Assembly: GCF_000182925.2 (NCBI RefSeq)
Contig: NC_026505.1
Span: 3,286,001-3,350,000, forward strand
DNA from: Neurospora crassa OR74A
Taxonomy: Eukaryota > Ascomycota > Sordariomycetes > Sordariales > Sordariaceae
Direction of reading: 5' to 3'
Length of the DNA: 64,000 bases
In this document: positions 13,127 through 24,478 of the stretch, piece after piece
Position numbering within the stretch: the first letter of the stretch is position 1
How the letters are laid out: each line of letters begins with the position of its first letter
Translations under genes and position numbers: made by a program
The notes under the pieces: model-generated
Told to the model about the DNA's origin: nothing
Databases searched by the model: none
Seen by the model: only the letters and a program-made list of their open reading frames with translations

Positions 13127-14577
13127 GTCTACAGCTTTCCTGTGGGTGGATCAACAAAACGGACACGAGGGCGTTGGGCTTCTGCTTTGGATCGGACGGT
13201 CAGGCGCAATGGGTTGCATTACGACGGAAAAGGCGTTTGAGGTATGGTGTGCGGTTTTGGAGACTGATGACTCTTCGGGTCAATGGCAGATACACATGAC
13301 CTTGTTCTCGGACACAGACATATGCTACACAGTTTCTTCCCGGCTTATTGTCTCATTTTCTCTCACAAGTGCAGTCATGTATTGATTTTACAACGCAAGC
13401 ACGCCTTGAAAGTGTCTTCCTTGCGAAAACCTGCATGCGTGAATCACACTTCATGATTGTGAATGTTTGAGATACCGTGTCCATCCTTAGCAATGTTGAT
13501 GTCCCGAGTCTGGCATTGCACGCCTGGAACCGTGACAGTAGGTTTCACATTCTTCGAGTTCTTCCTTCTTGAAAGAGATCTGACTAAGCAGTGATAATGT
13601 ACAGTTCAAGCACTTGCTGAGAGGAGTCTCGAAGCAGGGATCTGGAATGAAGTTCATCATGTCAAACACAAGACCTCTGCATGGATATCAAAGGTTAGCT
13701 TGGTACGACGACTATACATGGAACAGGGAGTAGACAAACGACAGGAGAGCTACTTATTTCCTGTGCAGAAATTAAGTTAGGTTCTTTTTGACACTCGCAA
13801 GAACCGAGCTCTCGTTTTCAAACATCCAACAATAATTTTGGCAAGATGGACCCAACTCACCTGAACCATCCATCATCTTCAATATTCGGGGCATCAAATT
13901 CCCGGTTCCTGAATGGCCCCAGTTTGTACCCCTGGCTTTACTTTGCTGACCTTTAGCCCCTTTTTCTCGGCTGACGCCTTCTAGGACGTTCATTCGTTCA
14001 AGTTTGAGGCTCAACAAAAGGACCTTGTCACGTTCAACGTCTAGTCAGTTCTGTCGTTGATCCCTCCAGAAAGACACTCTCCCCGATGGCAGTGCCGAAC
14101 GTGAATCCCTATTGAGGTCTTCGATGGACTATAGAAGAAGTGCGGTATCTTACAACCAAAATGATGATTTCGTGTTTGCTTTCTGTGGTTGCGCTGGTTA
14201 TGGTAACGAAAGTCCGGAGGATTTTAGGAATCAGAGGCGGAGGTTGTCCTACCCGATGGACTTGGCACCCCAGATCTTCAACCACAAGATCTTCACATCT
14301 GACCCCGCGTACGAAAGCCCGCTAACATGGGGCGTGACAGCTATAATTGTATAGCCGTTGCGCTATTGCGTAAATGGTGCCGACTTGTTACATACGCGTT
14401 CGTAGGTAGAGGTAGCTACCCCGCAGCCACAAAGAACCGGTCGACAAGAAGGGGAATGAACTGCAATGGTAGCAGTTACGCATAGGAGCCAAGACGGCGT
14501 ATAAAGCTCGGGTATATAATCGTGTGCATCGATCCCATCCTGGCCTCTCTTGAACTCGACCCAAACTCTTGCCCATC
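13127..14577. other. Spacer between ELP3 and the paraoxonase-like gene
   Basis: This holds the ELP3 3'UTR and the promoter of the next gene. No gene is supported in between; open frames are below 85 codons and without motifs. Confidence 0.45.
14513..14519 (+). promoter_or_regulatory. TATA box of the paraoxonase-like gene
   Basis: TATATAA lies 65 bases before the start codon at 14578, with a second ATAAA-like run just upstream. The distance implies a short 5'UTR. Confidence 0.45.
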
Positions 14578-15969
14578 ATGAAGTTACTTGGCTCATCTGT
14601 TACCGTCGCTGTGTTGGCTTATGCGGTCTACTCCTGGGGAACATTTATATACCACAATGCCATCGTCTTCGGCTTCCTTCGCTCCAACCCCGTGAGTACT
14701 TTTGTTCAAGAAGAAGACATTCAGTACATTCCCGACACTGTTCACTGTGAAGACCTTCACTATCATGCCCCCAGCAAGACCCTCTTTACGGCTTGCGAGG
14801 ACTATCCCGAGACTCGCTTTCAGTGGTTTCCTCCCTTGACCAACTTCAACGATTCGTCAATCCTGAAGACCCACCATGGTTCTCTGCATGTGATTGACCC
14901 CGAAGTAAGTCAAAAAAACACCCTGTGCTGACAGTCGTGTGCATAACCGAGTTGCTTACACCTTCCATAGACCAAGAAATCCCAACGCCTTAGCGTGGAC
15001 AACTTCGACGGACCTTTCATCACCCACGGAATCGAGGTTCTCACCGACCCCGAGCAACCGAATGCCGTATACATCTACGCCGTCAACCACCTTCCCAACC
15101 CCGAGCCCGTCATAGCCATCCACCCTCCACCGGCAGACATTTTCAAAGCGCGGTCTCAGATTGAGCTTTTCCACCATGTCATCGGCACCACCACCGCCAC
15201 TCACCTTCGCTCCATCTGGCATCCCCTGATTCGCACTCCCAACGATCTTGTTGCCACATCTCCCACATCCCTCTATGTGACCAACGACCACCTTTACCGG
15301 GACCACGGCCCCATGCGCTTCATGGAAGATATGTACGCCAAAGCTGAATGGACCGACGTCATCTACTTGCAGTTCTCCCTTGAAGCCCCCTCCACTCCCG
15401 CCGAAACAGACGCTGTGGCCGGCGTCACCGCCCACGTGGCACTGGACAAGTTCCACAACGCCAACGGCCTAGGCCACGGCCGGTACGAGAACGAGGTAGC
15501 CATCGCCAGCGCCGCTTCCGGAGTGCTGAGCATCAGCGAACTATCATCGTCGCCTTTATCAAAGTCGAGCATGATCACAGTGCTCAACCGCATCGAATTC
15601 GACTCTACCATCGACAATCCCTCGTACTTTTCCGACCCCTACGCCGGCACGGCGGACGGCGTCGACCACAGCGGGTTTGTCGTAGCCGGTTTAGGCAAGG
15701 CACATACGCTGGCGCAGACGCGCAAGCAGCCGGGGGCCAAGGATCCGGTCATGGTGTGGTTCGCGAAGCCGGTCAAGCAGGAAGAGAACGGGAATGTGAT
15801 TTGGGAGAAGAGGCTGTTGTTTGAGGATGACGGGACCAGGATTAGGAGCGCGAGCGCGGCGGTTTTGGTCGCTATTGACCCGGAGAAGGAAAGAGGGAAG
15901 AGAAAGGCATGGTTGTTCGTTACGGGATTTGTATCGAGTAGTGTGGTTGCTGTTAAGGTTGACTTGTGA
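14578..15969 (+). CDS. Paraoxonase/arylesterase-like beta-propeller protein
   Basis: Exons 14578-14904 and 14971-15969 (gtaagt donor, CCATAG acceptor) give 441 residues. Residues ~4-24 are a hydrophobic segment that can act as an uncleaved signal anchor, so the enzyme part probably faces the ER lumen or cell exterior. The rest resembles serum paraoxonases, six-bladed calcium-dependent lactonases/arylesterases. FITHGIEVL contains His128 (compare the catalytic-site His115 of PON1), AVNH has His149, and TPNDLVA (Asn200-Asp201) and YVTNDH (Asn214-Asp215) match calcium-binding segments. Later ANGLGHGRY matches the PON ANGI segment. These equivalences come from memory of PON1 and were not aligned. 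The natural substrate in fungi is unknown. It converges with the JEN1-like permease gene. The ATG at 14578 is the only one ahead of the hydrophobic segment. Confidence 0.85.
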
Positions 15970-16508
15970 AGTGAGTGATGAAAGAAGGCGGGAGAGATGT
16001 TGGCTGTTAGGCTGTAGATATTCAGGGGCTTCAGCACGAGGAGAAACCTCAACGAATGATACAAATCAATTTAAGAATCCACTCGGCGTTATTCAAGCAA
16101 ACACGTCGAGGAAGATGTTTTCGCCACTGACATATGGCTAGACGAGGGTATTGTAAACTGGTGGTTCACAGAATCTAATGGTATAAGTCTTCTCTGAACA
16201 GTGCTGACGTAGGAGGATGATTTGGCCTACATATACAAGTTACCAGATGCTGCATGACCCTAGAAGCCTTTAAGTCTTTTGAAACACCCTTCTTCTTAAG
16301 TCTTTGAACTGAAAGGCCTCAGCTGAGCATAAGAAGACGAGAAATCCATGTAATACTTGTATAGTATGGGTTGTAACAAGTAAAGAGATCATTATCTCGA
16401 ATGGACATGCAAACAAAGTCGTCATGCCCGGGAACATCACGATGTATTCCAAGTGTTGTGAAAGCCACCCAACGCTCATTGTTTGGCAGGGGCCGCAGTA
16501 TTCTCCAC
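15970..16508. other. Convergent 3' spacer
   Basis: This lies between the paraoxonase-like and permease stop codons. I see only presumed 3'UTR sequence. Confidence 0.45.
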
Positions 16509-18213
16509 CTACTGAACCGCCCGTCCCTCCCTTTTCTCATCATCCAACTCACTCGTCACCTTCTCCATATGACCTGTCTCCATCTCCAAATCGTCCACCT
16601 GCTTGCCATGTTGCTTTTGAAGGTTCATACCCGCCGGCAGTGCCTTCTCAAATTCTCTACCCCTCTTCTCGGGCCCAAATGCCGTGGTGACCACGATGCC
16701 CATCACAATGATTGCAGTAGCAATGCCCATAGTCGGGCCATAGGCCTCGACCAGCTTTCCGGTATGGCTGACGATGTGGATCTTCTCCGACACGGCATTA
16801 ACAATCTGTGCGGACGGGGACGACACCATGTTGCCGACCTGGTACGTAATTCCGGGAAACGAGGAGCGGAATGCGGGGGGCGCAAGCTCATTCAGGTGGA
16901 TTGGGATGACCCCCCAAGCTCCTTGGACGAAGAATTGCATGAAGAAGCCGGTGGCGGACAGCGCGCGCTCGGAATTGGGAAGGATCCATGCGGGGATCAT
17001 ACAGCCGCTGATGAGCGAGGAAACAATGATGGTCCGCCGGCGGCCAAAGTATTGGCTGAGGTAGCCAATGATGGTACCGCCCACACAAGCGCCGGCCTTC
17101 ATAATGATACTGGCACGGCTGGCGGCCGAGTTATCCATTTCCTTCGCTCTAAGTACGAAGGTGGTGTAATTGTCCTGGGAGGTATGGCTGTAGTCTGTTT
17201 GTGGTAAGGATAGTCAGAGTGGCTCCGTCGATAGCTGGCTGCAAAAAAACCTTGGGGGCGAGACTTACAGTTGAACCAAGTCATCAAGATGCAGCAGTAG
17301 ACACACATCTTCCACTCTTGGCGAAGCATCACCTTAGTTTCCCTCCAGAACTGGGACGGGTTGGCGTGCGCCTTGCCTTCCTTGCGTGCCTCAAGGAACT
17401 GCTTGGACTCGGGGAAGAAGCAGCGGATGATGCCAACACCAATGGACAGACCAGCAGCAATCCAAAACACGGTCTTCCAGCTATCGGTGTCACCACCGAC
17501 CCCAAGATTGGCGCACGCGGCGCACACATAACCAAAGGCGTAACCTTGCTGGAGAATACCTGACATCAAACCTCGGGCGTCAACCGGGCTGTTCTCCAAG
17601 GCCATTGCAATTGCGTTACCGTACCTGTAATTAGGGGTTATCAGCATAACCAACCTTTGACAGCGGGATACTGAGGACGAAAGGGGGGAACTTACACTCC
17701 ACCCATGAACAATCCAAACAAAGCTCTCACGCCAAGGAACTGCGAATATGTCGAGCTGTAGATGGTAGCAATCTGCAAGATGCCCAAAACAATCATGTTG
17801 ACCACCATCGGCCACTTTCTCCCCCATCGATCACCAGCCAGACCAAACGCAGCGGCGCCAATCGACCGAAGCAGCAGCGTCAACGTAATCGCCGTCGACA
17901 CACTGGTCTTGCTGACTCCATAGTAGGCCGCCAGCTTGACCTGCTGGATGGACAAGGCATGGAAGTCAAAGGCATCGGCACTCCAGGCGCAGAATCCGAC
18001 CAGAAAGCAGATCCAGTCACGGCCTGAGAGCTGGGCGAGCAAGCTGATGGGGTTCTTCAGAGGCACGGGTTTTGCCCATTCTGTTGCAGTCTCGCCGTAC
18101 ACGTTGGTCACGACGACGCGCTGCTTCCAGATGAAGAGGTCCTTCCATGACTGACGGGCTGTGGGGAGGATGCCCTTGGCGACAGGGTCGGCGGGCTCGT
18201 GGGTTGATTCCAT
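16509..18213 (-). CDS. JEN1-like carboxylic acid (lactate/pyruvate) proton symporter, MFS
   Basis: This is a plasma-membrane transporter of the major facilitator superfamily (sialate:H+ symporter/Jen branch) that imports monocarboxylates such as lactate and pyruvate. The exons are 18213-17696, 17624-17269 and 17194-16509, giving 519 residues. It has an N-terminal cytoplasmic tail, then about 12 hydrophobic segments. The MFS loop GLAGDRWGRKWPM lies between segments 2 and 3. The diagnostic Jen signature NxxSHxSQDxxxT is present exactly, as N291 to T303 (NYYSHTSQDNYTT), and it is rebuilt across the second splice junction, which supports the exon model. The C-terminal tail is hydrophilic and acidic. 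The exact substrate among mono- or dicarboxylates cannot be decided from sequence. Several CreA-type motifs lie upstream. Confidence 0.9.
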
Positions 18214-20859
18214 GGTTGCGTCTTTGATGATGAGTGGATGAACGAAGACTTGTACGACAGAGGTGTTGGTACCTGGAATATGTACCCCCACAACGATGCG
18301 TGATTTGTACAAAGCCCGATCAATGATTCAAGAGTATGTTGTAAGCCAGGCTTAGAGTGAAAATAACGAGATGGATGAAGGTGAAGAAAGGGAACCCAAA
18401 AGAAGAGGGGACAGACATCAATTTGAACCTGTGTCGGGTTCCTGCCGGTAGGGCTCAGCTTTAATATATTCGCAATACACAGCGTATATACATCTCACAT
18501 CGTTTTCGTTTTCGGTGTTGGTTGTGTCCACGTTTTTTTGGGAAAAAGAGGGGTTGCCTCCTTTTTCTTCGGTTGACTAGCCCGTCTTCAGCGGCAGAGC
18601 GGAAGTGCAGTGTTCGACAGTAGATGGTTGAATCTTGATTGACGAAGCTGAGTGAGCCACCATGGATGTGCAGGCAACCCCCGCATGCTAACACGTTCCT
18701 CATGGCCAGTCATGATCCCATTGCCAGCCACCTCAACGATCGAGAGAAATCCGAAGAACAGCCGGGAGCGTACTGTGGTAGATGTCCCAGAAGGGCGGGA
18801 ATGATATCGAGACACCGATACAATTCTTGCTGTTGGGCAGTCTTGTCCACTCGTTGTCTGAGTAAGCCTCTTCCCTACGAATTCTCCTCAAACTTTACTT
18901 CATCTGGTAACCCTCTCCATCGTGGCAGCCGTCAGCTTGCCTCTCGTCTTCGCGCGATGCCAATCCGGGGAATATATTGGTGAAATGGGGGAGGTCATGT
19001 CATCGCTCTTGGTCGATGGAGTGGTTTGCCCAAGGGAAGCTTAGCTTACTCTGACAGTTGCTTGATATCTTTAAAGCTTCGGTACCAAGAAAAGGGCGAG
19101 ACTTGGCTGTTGATCTAACAAGTGAGGAGAACCTGGCTCGGGCCTGCAGGTGGCACTCACGGCATTCTGGGGAAAGACTAATAAGACAGGGATAACATGT
19201 GCGTGGTTCCCCCTAGTGATTCCCCAGGCCAGCCGACCCAATGGTACATCATGTTTCCTCTGGGGGATCGCTGACATCTAGACCGTTATCCGGGCTCTGC
19301 GGGCTGATTGGCTTCTGGCTTGCGGGGAAGTGGAAATCTTTTGGAGTTTGGAACTTGTGATTGTGGTCCGTTGGGAGATGTCGGAGATCACGCCAGCTCC
19401 AGTCTTAACCGCAAGCCAGAGAAGTCCAAAGTCCAAAACTATCGCTGATTAAGGGAAGACAGAGAGACGAGGGAACGATCTCTCCAAGAATATTTGAGGT
19501 CAAGAAATTGGGAGAATATTACCACATGGAGTTTGACACCAATAAGGCTCACTGTGCGTGACAAACGCATTCAGAGACTCAGAATCTCGGACGATGTGGC
19601 ACATGGGGCATCGAAAAGTTTTTTTTGGTAACGATCTTGTCTGCGGGACCCCAGTTATGGCGGCAAGGCTTTGAAAGAGCGCTACTGCATCAAGCACACC
19701 GCAAACATCCAACCGTAGCTTTGGGTGACCCAATCCGACATATGTGTTTCTACAACGTTTCACTGCATCGTGAACGGTGAAACTACCTCAGTCGGCCAGA
19801 GGGATGAGGATTTAATCGTACCAGATCCAGACAATCCGTGGAGAATGATCATAACCAGCCGAATAATTCTTTCACCGCTCTTCATGCGTTAAGTTCGTTC
19901 GAGATCAACTAGGTTGCCTTTCCAGTCGCCAATGGGTATGATTCTCGACGTCGCCGAAGATAATTTCAAAGGATGATGATGAATGCTGTCACACCAGTTC
20001 TCCCGACCAGCTTATACGTAGATACAGTACAGTCCAGTACTGGTTCGTTTGTGAGTTCGAGACCTCGGTCATCACTTTGGTCAAACAGGGCTTTATTTTC
20101 GGGACTCGATGTTCAGGTAACATTAACCGTACTCCGTGCGTCTTTGGGTGATATACGGCATCGTAAGCAGGTGAAGCTGTCATTCATTCCACCTGGAGAT
20201 TGAAGCACCTTCCTCTTTCACCCTGAGCCGCCTATGGTTCAATGATCTTCCCCGCTCGTGTAGAAAGCTTTTCAATGTATCACAAGGACACCTGTAGCCT
20301 CTGGTAGGTCTGCACTCATCATCCAACTCTGTAAACGGTGCCGAATGTGGGTTGAGGATGCAGGATTGCCTCCTCTGCAACTCGGATCCATTCCCAGAAG
20401 GAACTCATAGTCTCCTGACGGTGATATGTCGGCAATGAAGGTCGGACTTGGCGGGTTTACATGGTGACCGCCAAGGACGGCCGTCCCTATGATCTGGAAT
20501 CCATTTTCCGTGGACAGTGCTCTACCTCCCCATCAACTTGCGGCTCTCGAATAGAACCGGGGTCTTATTACCACCTCAAGTAAGAAGACAAGAAGATATG
20601 GTGTGGGGAGGAACCAGTGCCACCAGAATAACGGAGCTTAAAGGTGTTGCCTGGTTTGTGTAATATGTTGATGTGGTAAGAAAGGACAAATCGCATATAT
20701 CTTGTGTTTGCGAACCGATTGTGAGGACAAGAAATAAATACGCTGGTTTAGTAAGTCTACGTATCTGCAAATCAGACCATAACATCAAGTACATGGAGGC
20801 ACCAGAACTGGTAAATCCGAAGGTACTTGGGCGAACGTGTAGGCACGAACCGAGAACAT
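18214..20859. other. Spacer upstream of the permease gene
   Basis: This 2.6 kb interval is the promoter side of the permease gene and the 3' side of the aldo-keto reductase gene. Five SYGGRG-type motifs lie at 18965-18970, 19167-19172, 19222-19227 (reverse), 19260-19265 and 19322-19327. No coding sequence is supported. Confidence 0.45.
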
Positions 20860-21882
20860 CTAGTCCGCATCAGTAGGATCCCTACGTACCGCCAAGCGTC
20901 AGTAAGTCAGCGCACCACTCGAGGTTTGGAATGAGGGGAAATCTTACCAATCAGTAACCAACTTCTCATCCAACCCATCCAGTTTCTCCATATCCTCCTC
21001 GGCCAACTCAAACCTACCCACATCCGCATTCTCTACCAACCTCTCCTTCTTGGTACTTTTCGGCAGCGTCACGAACCCATGCTGCACCGACCACCTAACC
21101 AACACCTGCGCGGGCGTGACCCCGTACTTCTTTGCCACCGCTGTCAAGACGGGATGCTTCATGCGCATCCCTCTCGCTAGCGGCGCGTACGCCTCGATGA
21201 CAATACCATACTTCTCGCACGCGGCCCTGATCTCCGGCTGCGTGTTGAATGGATGGCATTCAATCTGGTTCACGAGAGGCTTGATTTTAAAAGGTGCTGA
21301 CATGACCTCGTCGAGATGCTTGACGCCGTAGTTCGAGACGCCCGCCATCTTGACCTCGCCCGCGAGTACCGCATCTTCGACCGCTTTCCAGCTGGTCAAC
21401 CGGGCTTCGCGGCCGCCAAGCGGGCTGTGCAGGAGGAACAGGTCAATGTAGCCAAGTCCAGAAGCCTTCACTGACTTGGAGATCGAAGCGCGAACAGCGT
21501 CGTAATTGGTGCTGTTGTCGCGCAGCTTGCTGGTGAAATGAACGTCTTTGCGGGTGAGGCCCGCGGTGTTTTCGGGGGAGGACAGGAAGGAGAGGATGGC
21601 TTGGCCGGCTTCGCGTTCGTTGTAGTACCATTGGGCGCTGTCGAAGCCGCGGTAGCCGGCACCGAGGGCCCAGCGGACCGCGCGTGTGGTCTCGGGGCCG
21701 GACATCATGTAGAGGCCGAGTTGGATTTGGGGAATGGAGAGGCCATTAGAGAGCTTGGTGGGTGTTAATGAGTTGCTAAGCGAACCTCATGGGGCTTGTG
21801 AGGTTGGAGATGAGGAGAGTTTCAGCATGTCGAATCGTACCTTGACTCTGCGGCTCAACATGTCTGTCACGGTTTCAGGCAT
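20860..21882 (-). CDS. Aldo-keto reductase (NADPH-dependent, AKR superfamily)
   Basis: This family reduces aldehydes and ketones with NADPH in the cytosol. The exons are 21882-21841, 21753-20948 and 20881-20860, giving 289 residues. The N-terminal hairpin (RVKLSNGLSIPQIQLGLY) is formed across the first junction. The catalytic tetrad is complete: Asp52 (GYRGFDSAQ), Tyr57 (WYYNE), Lys90 (FTSKL) and His123 (LLHSPLGG). Cofactor-site sequences GVSNYG, VNQIECHPF and LPKSTKKERLVENADV follow. The first intron needs an AAG acceptor, less usual than CAG/TAG. The last exon is 22 nt and adds DPTDAD after VTDW; if the last intron is retained, the frame stops at once at TAA, giving a protein ending VTDW. 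The substrate is unknown; residues of this type occur in fungal AKRs related to 2,5-diketo-gluconate reductase-like enzymes. Confidence 0.88.
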
Positions 21883-22561
21883 TTTTGACTCTTTTGTTCG
21901 GCGAATGTGTTCAGAAAGTTGGGTAGGTGTTGTCTGCCCTGTGAGGTGAAAATGAGCATACTTATTGTCGGGTTGATGTTGGAGTTAATCATCAAAGTCC
22001 CCACTCTTCCGGCGGACGATGACAACATCGCCGGATATATTTCGGTTTTGTTAATTACCGTATCAGTTGACCATTGCGCGCAATTCCTTGCCTTGCCTTG
22101 TATTGTAGCGACCATTGTTACGTCAGAAAGCTGTCATGCAACTCCACAATGCGAAATAAACCCCGGTAGGGGCTAAGCGTGTTGTGATCGCTTACTGAAC
22201 TGTACGCTAGGTATTAGACTGACAAAAAAAGGTTCGTTGTTGATATCACAACCATAGTATCTCAAGATCAAGTGATACCTGGAATATTCCAAGTCTTGTG
22301 AATTTCTTGTTCGCATGCTAGCATTAACACCTAGATATGTTCTCCAATCTGTAAAGCGTCCTTGTCGTATGGTCAGCAAGATGTATACAAGGAGGAGCCG
22401 GGATTGTGGAAGGCTACCGTACCTTAAGGCCGACATGCCCCTTTCCTCCCACTTGAATTCTGTCCTGTTGAAGCCACCCTTTGTGACCTAATCAATGACG
22501 GACGCGACCTGCCCCTTCGCATTTTGACCAATGTGCACCTGAAACACCCCGCGCTAGCCTC
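21883..22561. other. Spacer between the AKR start and FAL1 stop
   Basis: This holds the promoter of the aldo-keto reductase gene and the 3'UTR of FAL1. I see no gene. Confidence 0.45.
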
Positions 22562-23899
22562 TTAGGAGATAAGGTCGGCAACATTCATGGGCATCTCATC
22601 AATCTGGGTCGAGTAGTACACTGTATCTCCCGTTAGCAAACGAAGGCGCCGAGGTTAGATTGCCCAAAACTTACACTCGATATCACGCAAGATGCGGACA
22701 TCCTCGCTAGTAACGAAGTTGATGGCGACACCCTTGCGACCGAATCTACCTGAACGACCGATGCGATGAATGTAGTTTTCACGGTTGCTGGGAAGATCAT
22801 AGTTGATAACCAAGCTGACCTGCTGAACATCGATACCGCGGGCCCACACATCGGTCGAGATCAGCACTCTGCTATTGCCCTGTCTGAAATCCTGCATAAT
22901 GCTGTCTCTCTCCTTTTGGGGCATATCGCCGTGCATGCTGCTGACAGTGAAGTTGGCTTCGCGCATCTTATCGGTCAACCAGTCGACCTTCCGGCGGGTG
23001 TTGCAGAAAATAACGGCTTGTGTAATAGTCAGAGTGTCGTAGAGATCGCAAAGAGTGTCGAACTTCCAGTCCTCCTTCTCCACAGCAATAAAATACTGCT
23101 TCAAACCCTCGAGGGTCAACTCGTCACGCTTGACCAAGATACGAACAGGGTCGGTCATGAACTTGGTGGTCATGTCGAGCACATCATAAGGGAGGGTGGC
23201 AGAGACGACGACGACTTGTGTGGCAGGCGGAAGATAGCGGTACACATCGTAGATCTGCTCGCGGAAACCCTGGTTGAGGAGCTCATCGGCTTCATCGAGA
23301 ACCAGCATCTTGATGTGTCTGGTGCGGAGATGACGGCGGCGAATCATGTCGGCAACACGACCAGGAGTGCCAGAGACAATGTGTTGACCATAGTCGAGCT
23401 TGCGAATATCCTCGCCAACGTTGGTGCCACCAATGCAAGCATGGCATTGGACGTTCATGTAATCTCCCAAAGCCATCACAACGCTCTGAATCTGGGTCGC
23501 AAGTTCGCGGGTCGGGGAAAGGACGAGGGCCTGGGTCTCGCGCACGGCGGTGTCGATGACCTGAAGCATAGAGATCGAGAAAGTGGCTGTTTTACCGGTA
23601 CCGGACTGGGCCTGGGCGATGGTATCGCGACCCTTGCAGATCTGAACGATGGCGCGGGACTGGACAGCAGAGGGGGACTCATATCCGTAGGCGTAGATGC
23701 CGCGAAGGAGACTCTCTGTTTTGAGAACCAGTTAGTTTCAATCCAATTCACTAAGCCACAGCAACCATGAAATACATGCGATGCGACAAGACTTACCCTT
23801 CAAGGACATCGACTCGAAAGTCGGATGAACCGTTACCTCCTTGGAGGTGGAGAACTGAATCTTTTCATCGGCCTTGCGATCGATTCCGCCGTCAGCCAT
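22562..23899 (-). CDS. FAL1: ATP-dependent RNA helicase FAL1 (eIF4A-III/DDX48 family)
   Basis: This DEAD-box helicase is the eIF4A-III orthologue: in yeast Fal1 acts in 40S biogenesis, and in fungi with many introns it can form the exon junction complex core. The exons are 23899-23797, 23715-22675 and 22620-22562, giving 400 residues, the family length. Motifs in order are the Q-motif region ESPSAVQ, motif I AQSGTGKT (70-77), PTRELA, TPGR, DEAD (175-178), SAT (206-208), [30 protein letters not shown] and HRIGRSGR. The C-terminus ends [12 protein letters not shown], as in eIF4A-III proteins. Both introns have gtaagt donors and CAG acceptors. It is head to head with the SF3a subunit 3 gene. Confidence 0.96.
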
Positions 23900-24478
23900 G
23901 GTGGGCGATTCTGTCGATGGATCGGGTATGTTTCTGAGGTGTGTCAGGGCCGAGGACGCGATGTTGTGGGTGCGGATGTTGACGATGCGGTTCGACCGGA
24001 GTGTTGACTTCGTTATTGGAAATTATTTGCACCCGAGACAAAAACAGTCCACTGTACCGAAAGCGCGACAGTGATTGACGATGGATGCGATGTCGACGTG
24101 TGGCGTGCACTGGAGTGGAGCTTTCCCGTTGTCAAAAAAAGTTGCCAAGATGACAAGCCTTCAGGTCGGCAGAATGTCGGCCAACCTTATTTAATGGAAC
24201 GACGGGGGATCTGTGACAGGGCAGTTGGTGGATTTCGCTAAGGACTTGCCGGGGAGTTCTTTGCCTGCCGCGACGTGTTTCTCTGCTGTTCTTTCTGGAC
24301 TTCGTACACGGAAGCAACTGGTGGCGCCGAAAAAGCACGTTTCAACAACCTCTCTTCTAGAAATCATCCTAGTTTTCCAATTCGCAATTCTGCACCCCGA
24401 CACGACAAGTCCGGCTCTTCTACGCGCATTTTCACTTCTTCTTGAATAGGGGAATTCGCGGGTGTCACATTGGTCAAC
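23900..24478. promoter_or_regulatory. Divergent promoter region FAL1 / SF3A3
   Basis: This 579-bp interval separates the start codons of two RNA-processing genes transcribed in opposite directions, so both promoters must fit here. I cannot assign individual elements. Confidence 0.5.

Noticed and set aside
22766-23770. 334-codon open frame on the plus strand inside FAL1
   Set aside because: It lies antisense to a strongly conserved helicase exon. Long antisense frames arise from codon bias, and its translation has no family motif.
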